Assembly: GCA_023078555.1 (NCBI GenBank)
Contig: CM041200.1
Span: forward strand, 3,996,936-4,060,935
From: Ulva prolifera
Taxonomy: Eukaryota > Chlorophyta > Ulvophyceae > Ulvales > Ulvaceae
DNA: 64,000 nucleotides
Direction of reading: 5' to 3'
The translations under genes were made by a program, and so were the position numbers. The notes under the pieces were generated by a model, which was not told where the DNA came from, did not search any database, and worked only from the letters and a program-made list of their open reading frames with translations. Of the stretch, positions 11,709 to 23,400 are shown piece by piece (the stretch's first letter is position 1; the number at the start of each line of letters is the position of its first letter).

Positions 11709-14700
11709 CTATGCCTTTGGTTTGCGACTGAGTCGGCCTTTCTTTCTGCGCGCTGCGAGCTGAAACCCATGCATGTAGACATTCTCTGCTCCTGAGTTGT
11801 CAATGGGGGCACCACGATCAGACGTGTGATCTGCCCCTGAGGCAAGCTGGACTTGCTCCTTCACTGGTGTGTTATCGCCTGCATGTGGCTGGGACATCTC
11901 TTTAGGTGGCACAGTCTGGGCCTGCTGTGGCAACAAGTCCTGCAAGCTTGCTGACTGTGATGGAGAGCCAAACCGTCCCTGCACATTGCCCCAGCACTTC
12001 AGCTACCGAATGGACATGTGCACAACCTGTGCATCTGAACATCGTATGCTAACAGGCACGCTGCAACCACGAGCTTGACTCAACTCGTAGGCTGCAGCGA
12101 CACGTCTCACGGAGCAAACCTGCTTTGTGGCCTGAGAAGGACAAGATCCTGCACCATGATTGGCGTGGAAACCTTCAGAATCGGACGGGGTGTCTGGAAT
12201 ACACGGCGGCGATTGCACAGCAGCTTGGCGGCCACGGCCGCGGGTTGGCGTCTTCAGCACATCACTCTGTGTTGCCACCGCAGCAAACCCAGACGCGACA
12301 CCCGTGATCTGACGCTGGGCTTGGCTTGGCCCACAAGTCCAGCCCTCGAGAAGGCACTGTGACAAGGCAACACACGGCCTGATCGCTGCATCCTGTGTGG
12401 CTCTGTTATCGTCAGCAAGCGTAGCTCCTGGGGCTGTGGGAGAGGCATGCCTCTGCAGCGAGCCACTTGGCTCTGCGTTCTGCTGACTGATCTGGAGCTG
12501 TCCTGCTTCACCTTGACCCCATCCATGAGCAGCAGAGCCATCACAAACGTCGTTCTGCGCAGCAGCAGGGCATTGACTCCTCGTCAAGGCCTGCGTGCAT
12601 GCTTCTGGTGCCGGCTCTGCTTGCGAAGCTGCAGTGGCCTCAGGCGGATGTGCATCCTGCAGCTTCTGCATGAGGCGGGAGAGGGTGGCGTGCGCACGCT
12701 GCATCCCACGCAGCTCTGCATGCAATGCATCTGCGGCCTGCTGCGGCATGCGCTTCGGAAGGCGGCGCAGCACTTGGTCCCACTGCTCCTGTACACAAAG
12801 CGACACAGGCACCTGACACGAGTCGACACGAACGAAACATGATCACACCTCCACATTCGCGCAGAATGCCAGTGTGCACGTCAACATGTTCTCCCTGTGA
12901 CATCTGCACACACACGTGTCAGTGCCCACGTACTCAGGACACCGCTGCTGGAACATGCATGATCACCGATCAGCAGCCAAGCGCTGACTACCAGCAATGC
13001 AGCGGTATGCAGCCGAAGCAGCGTGAGTGGAGCGCACCATAGCCAGCGCACCCGTTGCCCCGGTCAACGCCGTCCACTGAGAAATGCCGCTCAGGTCGAT
13101 CGCACCGGCATCAGACGCTCGCGTCGGAGCCACCACAGGGCTGTCCCGCGCAGCTTCAGCCTGTACACCGGCCACAGCCTCCACACCGGCCTCCTCTGCT
13201 GCTTGCGCCTGCGAATGATGTCCTTGTTCCACACCCGCAGGGGCGCAGTCGATGGACGGATGCTCTGAGCGCCTGATGGAGGCTGGGGGCGGCTCGTCCA
13301 GAACTGCAGCTCCACCCTCGCTTCCATCGCTCAGACGCTCGATCAAACACGGGTCCGGTTCTTCGGCTGGGCATGCATGCTGCGACGCCACGAGGCCGTG
13401 ATCTGGAGGCTCAACAAACACCAGCTCTGCTGGCTGATCCGGCGGAGACCTAGCACCGCCGGAGGAGAGGGCTCGCCCGGACCGCTGCGACTCCAGCAGC
13501 TCGGAGGCGCTGACGAAGCCGGGGCCCAGCATGCTGCTGCGCAGCTGCCCCTCGGGTGTCGCACAGGCCTCCCAGCTCGCGGCTGCCGCTGCACCAGCGC
13601 TCCCGCCCTCAGCTGGCAGTATGCGGCAGTCCTGCGCTGCACCAGCTGGAGCTGCCCGCAGCATGCTGTCCTCCAGCAACGACTGTGGCACAGCGGGCAC
13701 GGCCGGGTCGTCACTGCTACATGCTGCGAGCTCCTGTGACTGGGAGCCATGCTCAGCACATGCCTGCGTACCACGCTCCACGGGTGCTGCCCTGATGGCG
13801 GTCGTTGGCATGGCGCCCACCCCTTGCTTGCGTAATTCAACGGCATGGCCTCCGGGGCTCAGCAGGCGGGCGCCGTCTGCGCCTGCTGGCGCACCACCAC
13901 CACTCCCCCCACCGTGCCTGGGCACGCCATGTTCCCAGCCGTCGTTCTCCTTCTCCCCGTCGCCCCCAGGCTTCTCATCACCGACCCCTTCGTCTGCTGC
14001 ACCTGCGCCCGGCGGGAGCGCTGCAGGCGGCACACACGCTGCAGCTGCATCAGGCACAGCGCATGCACTCGCATGACTCCTTTCTGCTGATTCATTGCAT
14101 GCAACGCCCAGCGGAGGCGCGATGTCGGGGCTCGCGCCGCCGTCGCAGGCGCCCTGCCGGCCCGCCCCCTCACCACCGGGGTCGGCCGAGCCAGAGGCCA
14201 CACCAGCCTGCGGCGTGATTGCAAACGCAGGGTCGGTGCTCGACTGCCGGGCCCTGCGGCGCCGAGACGGCGGGAGCGCCGCCGCAGCCTCCGGTGGGCC
14301 ACGGGCCATGGCGCCCCCTCCCTGAACGCCCCTCTGCGGCACCGCAGCTGGCCCCTGCTGCTCTGCGCAACCATTTTCGTCGACTTCGAGCAGCTGCTGC
14401 GCCTCGCTTGTGCCGTCAAGAACTACGTCATGGTCATGGCCAGGCTTCTGGCATGCCGGTGTGGCGTGCGGGCTGTTGGGAGCAGCCTGCGGGGGAGGGG
14501 CTGAGTCAGGCTGTGCTGGCGTGCTGCCACCGCGAGCGGCTCGCCGGCGGCCCGCAGCTCGTTTCCGCTTGCCGTGCTTCGCCGGCTTTGCGGCTGGCTG
14601 CGCGGCAACAACCACGCCCGTTTTCTTGCCCTTCCCGCGCCCGCCTCTGCGACGCCCCGCCACACTCTCCTCTGGCAGCCCTTCACTCGCAGAAGCCGTG

Positions 14701-16735
14701 GCGATCACAACCGTCGATGCACTGGGCGGCTCTGGTGCATGCGACACATCAGGCATGACTGCGCAAGGGCTGATGCCTGCTGCGCCAGGCGCTTCTCCAT
14801 GTGCTTCCTCCTGTATCTGCCCTCCCAGAGGAGCACGAGTGGCTCGGCTCACAGCAGCGCTAGCGCCCCGAGTGTCGCAGCCCCCGTGGACGCGGTCTCG
14901 CATCTTGCTGTGACCATCACCAGCTGCCGCACCATCGCCACGGCTGGCATCAGCGCTGCACGGGCCGGCCGGAGCCGCAGGGCCACGTGCGCGAGCTTCG
15001 GTGGCCAGCGCAAACGCAGCAGCTGTTGACACGGGGTCGTGGGACCTGTCAGTGGCAGGATCTGCTGAGGCGCCTGTCCCCGAACGCTGTCGCCGCCGTG
15101 TGAACAGCGGCGGCGTGGCCGGTTGCTCCGCGTGCCCTCCTTCCCTGCACCACCGACGCACAGTCTTGGCCGGACCAGTGCATGCTGGTCCCTCTGCGCT
15201 GTAGCCTGGCAGGGCCAGGTCGCAGGATGCACAGTGACGAACGTGCATGGCTGCATGCACCACATGATGATAGATCAACCCACATTGGCCTTTGATGAGC
15301 CATGCAACAACAACAGCATGACACAGCTTGGCTGTTTGCTCACCTATCTCGTGCAGACTTCTCAAATGCAGCCTCCCCAGTGCTCATCTCCGAAGCCTGT
15401 CGCAGCAAGCATGCTGGGGATGCATGGTGTTGTGGTCCTGACGCCGGCCGTGCTTGCATGGGCGTCTGCTGTTTCCGAGCTGCTCCCAAATTCTTGGATC
15501 TTGATGCCGCCAACAGAGCCTCAAAGTAGCAAGCCTGAGTGGGGCCAGCTTGTGTGGGAGGCTGCTGTGTTGGCTCATATGCAGCCAGCCAGTCTGGTTC
15601 ACTCTCCCATCGCGCCGTCCCCTCGTCCACCGCATCCTGAGCTTCTGAGATTTGTGCATTGGCGGATTCGTTCAGGGTCGGATTCGCACTGTCGTGCTCG
15701 ACTTCTGAGTCAAGGCCGCTGCAGACTTGCCGCCGCGCGGCGTCAGTTGTCTGACAGTCTCGAAGTGTTGGCTGATGAGGCACATCCACAGCTGCAACCC
15801 TTGGGCACTTGGTCGGAGCTGTTAATGTTGTGGTAGACGACCGTTTTCGGGACTGCTTCTCCAGACTTACATTGCACGATGGGAGTGATCCAGTGGCTCC
15901 ATCCGCACCTGGGCCGGGTGCTGTGCAGCCGCTGTCCCGGAGATGCTTTGCTTGGGCGGCGGCCGAAATGTCCGTGCAAGGTAAGCCTGCATGTACAAGC
16001 ACCGTTCACTTAGGCCTCACTGGCTCCTGCTTTAGTGTTAAAGAAAGGCCAGTCAGGGCTTCGACTTGTGGTTGCACACCTGGCCTGCCAAGCCCAGGGA
16101 GAGCAGACGCAATTCTCGAGACAAGGCTGCCCAGTTGGCCATCCGCAATCAGATCCTTCTTCCAAATCGGCAAGTGACAAGTTGGGCATTCCGACTTGCG
16201 GATGCCTCGCCCTTCAAGCCGATCAGACACGCAGTCCCTGAACGCTGCGGTCTGTCCACAAAAGATAGAGTAGGGTCGCGCTGATGCTGCTTAAAACGGA
16301 ATGACCTCCGACAGGAATTGAACTTTGCACGTCGCACTTCTTGCATTGTGTTGCCGCCAAACAGATAGATGGCTGTTGTAGCGCGCTTGGGGAAATTTGA
16401 ATTTCGGCAACAACGCGGTATGATAGTTGGAAAGCAGTGGCGATCAGAGGCGCACCAGCAAAACGTATGTCCACATTGAGGCGCCGTATGTGGGTTTTCA
16501 AACAAGCGGTGACTGCAAGACCGAGATTGGTTAGGTTCGAATTCGCCACGCACTGACTGGAGACGTGACGCAATCCACGATTAGAACTCTGCTTCTGCGA
16601 CTTTGTGTAAGGAGCACCGCTCAGCAGGGATGGAGTCTGAATGCCGCACCATAACGGGCATGTCAGCGCATGAAGGACGGTCTGGAATGCCTCCCTTTGA
16701 GCTGCATGGATACTTTGGCTTGCCAGCGCGGACAT
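11709..16735 (-). CDS. Very large RING-finger protein (probable E3 ligase), ~1360 aa
   Basis: Seven phase-consistent exons: 16735-16650, 16512-16456, 16237-16080, 15986-15344, 15144-13038, 12788-12027 and 11978-11709. The N-terminus is a complete C3HC4 RING split over three exons: C26/C29 (TCPLC), C42/H44 (QCGHTFC), C47/C50 and C65/C68 (SECPTC), followed by HLPIWKKDL as in BRCA1/BARD1-type RINGs. The remaining ~1280 residues are low complexity, rich in Ala, Gly, Pro and acidic stretches, with basic patches such as RGGRGKGKK. A helical segment around MPQQAADALHAEL follows and the protein ends in a basic, NLS-like tail. No BRCT domain is visible, so BRCA1 identity is not claimed. The 2.1-kb fifth exon stays open without stops. 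Introns within the disordered part are less certain than the RING exons. Confidence 0.75.
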
Positions 16736-17481
16736 TACGGCGTACCCAGCGCTTCCAAGTTTCACTAAAAGGTTCTGTTATATGACATTTGGCGAGATTG
16801 AGTCAAAATGGAGTAACCGAAGCGAGTCTTGCAACATGCTTCGACACATATACAAATCGGCTCTCCAGCGCCCGCAACCTCATACATCTCTTGGCAATAA
16901 GATGTAGAAGATGGAGGTGCACCTCGCTCGTCTCAGTCGCACGCAGCACCAAAGGACAGAATTAGCTTTTGATAAGCCCCGTTTACGCTCGATAACGGCC
17001 CTGTGGCGTGGGCACGCATGGCCGGCTGCCGGCTGCTATGGTTTGCCGCTGAAGATGGTCCGTAAAAGTGACAAATAAAGGCCCGTGCTGAATATCTTCG
17101 CATCTTTGCTGAATTCCGTCTCTATCTGTGCTCGGTCGAGCTCACTGTGCCCACCACCTGGGCAGTTCGATGAAGCACACTCGCAGGTTTGCAAACTGGC
17201 ATGCATGCGACGAACTATGCGGACTCGGCATACCCGCACGCCTACACTGAGGAACCACCTTATGATACATCACGATTGCGAATGCACGCCTCTTGCGTTG
17301 CACCCAGGATCATGCAGCGCATGATCGCCGCTGCTTGTGTACAACGACACATTGACATTTTAGTCACCGCGTGCATGTCCAGTAGGTTGCTCTTGCATTG
17401 GCAGGCGTAGAATTCGAGATGATATTAGATCCATAGATTTTCAAAAGTGAGCCGCTCGACAGGGCGTTGTCGTTGTGTGCG
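16736..17481. promoter_or_regulatory. Divergent intergenic region, RING gene / WDR11
   Basis: About 750 bp separate two divergently oriented start codons, so it must hold both promoters. No TATA box or repeated element stands out. Confidence 0.5.
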
Positions 17482-20400
17482 ATGGAGCAGCAGAATGATG
17501 AAGCGCCCTGCTACGCCAGCGTCTGTGCCCGACTGGAGACAGCAACTCCGGGCACATCTGACGGCAATGTGAACTATGTTCATGCGGTATACCAGGATGT
17601 CGCAGCTGTCGCCTCAGGATTGCATATCTCTATCATTGATGTGCGTATTGGCTCTTTGCATGCTCACCGTGTCAAAATTCTGCTTCCCTGCGAACCAGTC
17701 ACTCTATGCTGCCGCTCTCTTCACAAAAGCTGCTTTGCTCTGTACTGTGGCCGCTCTTCTGGCGATGGAACATGGCTGAACTGGGTCGACTAGAGGTTTA
17801 TGCGTCGCCCGTGTACATGCCATGTGCATCTGCAGGTGGGCACGGCGAGTGTCATTGCCGTTCTAGGGGGAGTGCACAGCGCCAATATCTTCCAGATCGC
17901 ATGGGCGCCTGATAATGGGGGTTACGGCACGTCGGAGTCCAGCGGCCAGCGGCTTGCATCCGTGGACCAATCCGCCAAGGCAGTGGTTTGGGATGTTGCA
18001 ACAGCTACACCGCTAACTGTATGCAGTGTTGTACCGGGTACGCTTTGAACTTGATCTTGCCTTGCCCTTGCTTGGAAGACCTGCAGGACAGCATTCCTGT
18101 GCTTGCTGCTGCAAGGCCCAGGCTGCATCACTGTCCATCACATCCAATCACACTGTCCAATCCGATCTCTCGTAAAGCTGTTCTGTTGATGTAGATCGAA
18201 GGAAACAGCCTCAACAGCCTGCCGTGGTCGACATGGCGTGGGGTTCCAGTGCAAGGGACGCGCTGCTGGTGCTGGTTCAGCCAGCAACCCTGGTCATCAT
18301 CAATGCGCATAACGGCGTCATTGCGCGCACACTCTCTATCGCACAAGGGCAAGTTGTGACAAGCCTGCTGGTTGACGAATGGGATCCATATGTCTTTGCC
18401 ACGACCACGATGTCAAACTCACTGCTTACCTGCCGCATAGATGATCCACAAACTCCCCAAGGGCACCAGCCCGTAGTACCATTTGCCAATTCCCAGGTCG
18501 AAACAAGCCTGCACAATCTCCCCATTCAAGGTGTGCCCGCCAAGCTCTGTCCCCTGCAACCAACTGGCACTGTCATTCCATCAAAACCATCCAGCTGCCA
18601 TTCCCGTCACTTCACTGCGTTTGCACCTGCTGCACTCCCCAAGGTCGCAAGAGCAGTTCCCGCCATGTGCTGTAGCTGCCATGATCCCTGTGCTCCCGTG
18701 CTGTGCTCAGCTGTTCACAGGAATAATCCACTTTCAATCTTGCTCACCGCAGCATTCCCTGTACCAGCACACACCAACACTCATGCCCCTCTCCCGCCAG
18801 GGCAGCAGTGTCATCAGGACAGCTGGGCACAACTTGTCACTGCTACCACATCACAGCAGCTCGGGCATGGCTGCAGGCAATGGGGTGCTCAAGGTGCGCT
18901 GGGTCCCGAATCGCAGCATCCTGCTGCTGATGCAGCCCTACCAGCTGCTCGTCTATGACATCGACAGCAAGGCAGTGCTCTCCCGGGCCGACCTGACCCA
19001 GCGATACGCACCGTTCGTGCGGTGGCTGGGTGCTGAGGGCTCTGGCGCATGCCTAGGCACCGGAGACGACGGTGGATGCAACACCCTCATGTGTGAACAC
19101 GAGGTCAGCTGCTCCCCACTGCCTTGCCCATGCCCTACGATCTGCACACCACCGAGAAAAACTGAAACTCTGTTCTTCAGCCTTTTTTCATCAGTGCATT
19201 ATCCGCAGCCATGTAGCCCGTCCCTTCCCTCGTGTACCCACTCACTATCGCCACAGCCGCACCTGATGTACGCCTGCTGTCGTTTGAGCAGGAGGTGCGG
19301 AGCGTCTGCGGTATCGTCCGTGTTGAACCGCTCTCGGCGCAGTTGATGGTCTGGTGCTTCATGCAGGGGGGTTTTGTGAGCGTGTGGCACGATGCGAATG
19401 GCTCGCTGAACTACACGATGCATGCCTTCCACCGGCTGATGCCGCACTTCAGGTCGGAGGCGCTCGGGCTGCAGGCGTCGCTCGTGGCGCTGGTGCCGAC
19501 GCTTCCGCGCTTCTCGCTCGAGGGCTCCCCCTCAGACACGCCGCTGCTCACCGCCCCGCCGCTGATGTGGACCTCCGCCATCATGTCCAACGGCCAGGTC
19601 TGGCGCTGGCGTGTTCCGCTGCCAGTCGCCCAGACTGCCATCTACCGTACGCACCTGTCCCCGGACTCCGCATCCTGGGAACGCGTGCCGGGGTGGACAC
19701 CAACGCCACCTCTTCCGGCCGAGTAGCTTGCATCCGCAAGCAGCTTTGCCGCGGAGTACACTGTTCGTACCGCTTGTGAATGGGCGACGGGCGACGAGCT
19801 CCTATGCATGTCCTGCATGGGTGCAGTCCTGCAGCATAGTCCAGGAAGAACAGTGCCTTGACGCCGTACAGGGGTGGACACGGCGGCCGCGGAGGCGCGC
19901 AAGGCGGCCGCTCAGCTCGATCTCATCAAGCTCTCCTCCACAGAGGTCATCGAGGGCGACTCGCGCGCCTTCATCGCACACTCCCGCTCCCTCTCCCGCC
20001 GCTCCCTGCGCTCCCGCGAGAACTCCTACACTCAGCTGCCCGCGATGGGCCGGGAGCCGTCGCTCGCCGCGTCGGACGCGTCCGGGTCGCTCATGAGCGG
20101 CGCCGGGTCGCTGCCGCCGCGGCGCTTCCTCGTCGACGGCCGCCGCAGCGGCCGGGAACGCGACAGCGACGGCGGCGACGGCGGCGCGATGCCGAGGAAC
20201 ACCTCGGTGCCGATGATGAAGAGCCCCTCCGGGATGCTTGGCCCGCAGCGCAGCCTGTCAACGACCCCGGAGCTGGTGGAGGAAGGGTCGGTGGCGTCGC
20301 CGCGGCCGGCGTCCGGGGGGCGGCCGTCGTCCGGCGGCCTCCCGCCGCTACCGCCGGCGCCGTCGGTGCCGGCGCCGAGCGCGGAGCCCGCTGCGCTGGA

Positions 20401-23400
20401 GGTGATGAGCTCCGCGCTGACAGCGGCGGCGTCATCGATCTCGGTGTTTCCGTGCCTGGTCCCGCGCGGGGACGTGCCGGTGCTCAGCCGGCTGAATGCC
20501 CGCGCGAACCCGGGCGAACTTCCAGCCGACGGTGCGTCCCCGGGTTCATGCTCCCGCGCGCCTCCTTACCTGGAAGAGTGGGCTGCCACCTCAGGCTCTG
20601 CCGCTGCATGTCCAGCCCATACCAGTCCAAGGGCACAGGCACTGCAGGGCCAGGGGCAGCACTGAGACTTCCCCACAGAGTCGTCTAGCACAAGGGCGGT
20701 GCATGTCGCCAGACGCGCTCCGCTTCAGGATCGCAGGACGCACTGTCATGCATGCGGCCGCGGGCGCGCCGCTGCTGGCCTTTACACCTGCTTTTCTGTT
20801 CAGCATAGGCCACGATGCACACATGTGGAGATGACACTGTGCCAGGGCAGCAGGCATGGCAACAGCGGCCGGTGTGGTGGTGTACAAATAAATGTAGACG
20901 TACTTAGCCGTGCCCTCAAGCGGACACTGCCACTCCGGGTTCCGGGACCCCATGCAGAAGCGGGCTGCTGTGGTGCAGTGTTGGAGGGCGGCCCGATGGA
21001 GGACTCGGCAGAGCTGCTACACATCGACGGCGAGGGCAGCGGCACGGAGTGCGTGTCGCTGGTTGCGATCGGCACCACCGACGGCGCCGTCGAGGTGGCC
21101 ACGGTGGCGCAGGGCGCCCTGCAGCCACTGGCCTTCAGCTCCATCAGCAGCTTCAAGGTGGCGCACCCCCCGCCCCTGCATGCTTCACCGCCGCCCTGGC
21201 AGACGCTTGCTGCCGGTGCCGCGTGTCTTCAGCGCGATTCGCGGCCAGCGCGCAGCGCGCACACGCCGATGTGCTGATGTGCTGAGCCATCGCACGGCGG
21301 ACAATGCTGCTCTCGCACTGTGGAAGGGACACACGGTTTTGTATTTGTGTGTACATGTGGTCACAGCGAAGACGGCGTGTTCTTGTTTGCGGCTGCGACA
21401 GTGTGGAGTGTGACACGTGTGGGGCTGCAGATCGGCACGTCCAAGATCCTGTCGGTCGTTTGGATGGGATCCACACTGCGCTTCGCGTCGATGACGTGCA
21501 CGGCGCAGGGCAAGGTCGAGAACCAGAAGTACTCGTACGTCGTTGCCATCACCGACGTCGTCTCCTCACGCACCGTGTCCCTGCTGCGCGAGGAGGAAGC
21601 TGTGGAGCCGCTGGTCGCGCTGCGAGCCTGCCCGCACGGCCGCTACCTCGCCGTCATGCCCCGTGCAGGGGGCCTGCAGGCGCGCCCTGCAACCATGCAT
21701 GGCTGACATGCATTCCGGCTGCCTGTGGCGGTACCGTGGCTCTCGATGTTGCGCGTAGCCTGTGTGTACTGTGTAAATTGCGCCGCTGTAGTTGTCCGGG
21801 GGCGTGCGTGCGCAGCAGCGGGGCCTTGTGCGCAGCTGCAATGGAGGAAGGCCGTAGTTGGGAGGAGTAGTGGTGTGCAGGTGTGGTGCGTGCCGATCAT
21901 GGGCAAGGCGGTCAAGGTCCGGACGGTGGAGCTGCCCTTTGTGGCCATGGCGTGGGTCCACACCACTCCACATGTGCGCAGCTCCCCCCCTCCTGCATGC
22001 CACTGTCGCCCATGCTTCCTGCCTGCGGCATGCCGGCAAGAAGTGAGATCCTTTGATGTCCTTGCCTGCCATGTATCGACAAGCAAACGTGACATATCTA
22101 CGGCGCTGGGTGAAGCATCCTCCTCCCCCCGCCCTCTCCAAGTGCCTATCCGCGCAGAGTCTATGTCGCCGACAACGGGCATGCAGGCCCATTGATGCGG
22201 CAGCAGGATGGTGCGTGCGGCGCCGGTGTCAACAGAGCTGCCGCTGCTGCAGGACGGCGGCATGTCGACGGTCTTCTCGGCGGACATGGAGGCCGCGGCT
22301 TGGCCGGCGCACTACAAGCGCGTGTCCAGCGGCCGCAGCTCCGGGTCCAAGGGCGCGAAGGAGGACACCGGCCCGGCAATCCAGGCGGCCTTCTGCTTTG
22401 CCGTCTCCGACGGCCGCCTCGGGTCGATCACAGTCACCGACCGCGGCGTCAAGAAACGGCCGGTTACGGCACCGCACTGGACGGTCACGTACGTGGACCG
22501 GCTCGTGGTGACGTCGATCGCGGCGATCGGCGACCTCGTGTTCATCGGGGACTCGGACGGCATCCTGTACCAGTGGAACACGGCGACGGGCAAGACGATG
22601 GTGGTGCCGGCGGGGTTGAAGGTCATCCGGAAGATCGCACTCGGGCCGCCGGGGTCGGCGGCGCTGGACCCTCGGCACGGCGCGCCGCCGGACCTGGCGA
22701 GACTCGTGCTGCTGTACGGTGACGGTTCGCTCGGGGTGCGTGCCGTCCTCTCTGGCGCCGGTGTTGCCCACGCGGTATTTGTGCCTGGCAGCAGTGGCGC
22801 CTGGTTCAAGCCAGGTAGAGGGGCCTGGACTTGTGCTTGCCTCCTGGGTGCTTTGAAATGATGTCCCGTGCTCTGCATGCTGCGGGCCCGCCCCAGTCAT
22901 AGAGGTGCATGTCGGTCATGTCTGTCTCCTCCCTGCCGTGGCTGTGCGAACCTCATGCGTGGGGGATGATGACGTGTGGCCGGTGCCGCAGGTGTGGCAG
23001 GTGACGGACGAGCTCGGGCTGGAAGGCGGCCGCTGCGAGTCGATCGGGCGGTCCAAGCTCGCGCGCTACACCGACGCGGCGTGGGTGCCGCTGCCGGCGC
23101 CCCTCACCGGCGGCTGCGTGTGCGCCGCGATCGGCAAGAACAGCGGCGCGGTCCTCATCGACATGGTCGACCGCGCCGCCGGGCCCCCTGACGTCGGCGA
23201 GCGGCACGCGCTGCTGGGGAAGCTCGTGCGCGGGGAGCGCGTGGAGCGGGGCATGCGTGCGGCCCCGGCCGGCCGGGATAGCCAGCTGGTGCGGGGCCAG
23301 CGCACGCTGCTTGCGCCGCCGCGCGCCTGCCACAGCCTGCGGCTGCTGCCGTCCGCCGTCATCACCTTCCTGCGCCTCATCCTCGAGGTGCGGCCCCTCT

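Noticed and set aside
13531-14913. Several 130-190-codon plus-strand frames opposite the RING gene
   Set aside because: They lie antisense to one long Ala/Gly/Pro-rich exon and contain no recognisable domain or phased splice structure.
16534-16550. GGTTCGAATTC resembling a tRNA T-loop
   Set aside because: No cloverleaf can be built around it, and it lies in an intron of the RING gene.
11709-16735. Naming the RING protein BRCA1 or BARD1
   Set aside because: Only the RING resembles them; no BRCT, ankyrin or other confirming domain is present.
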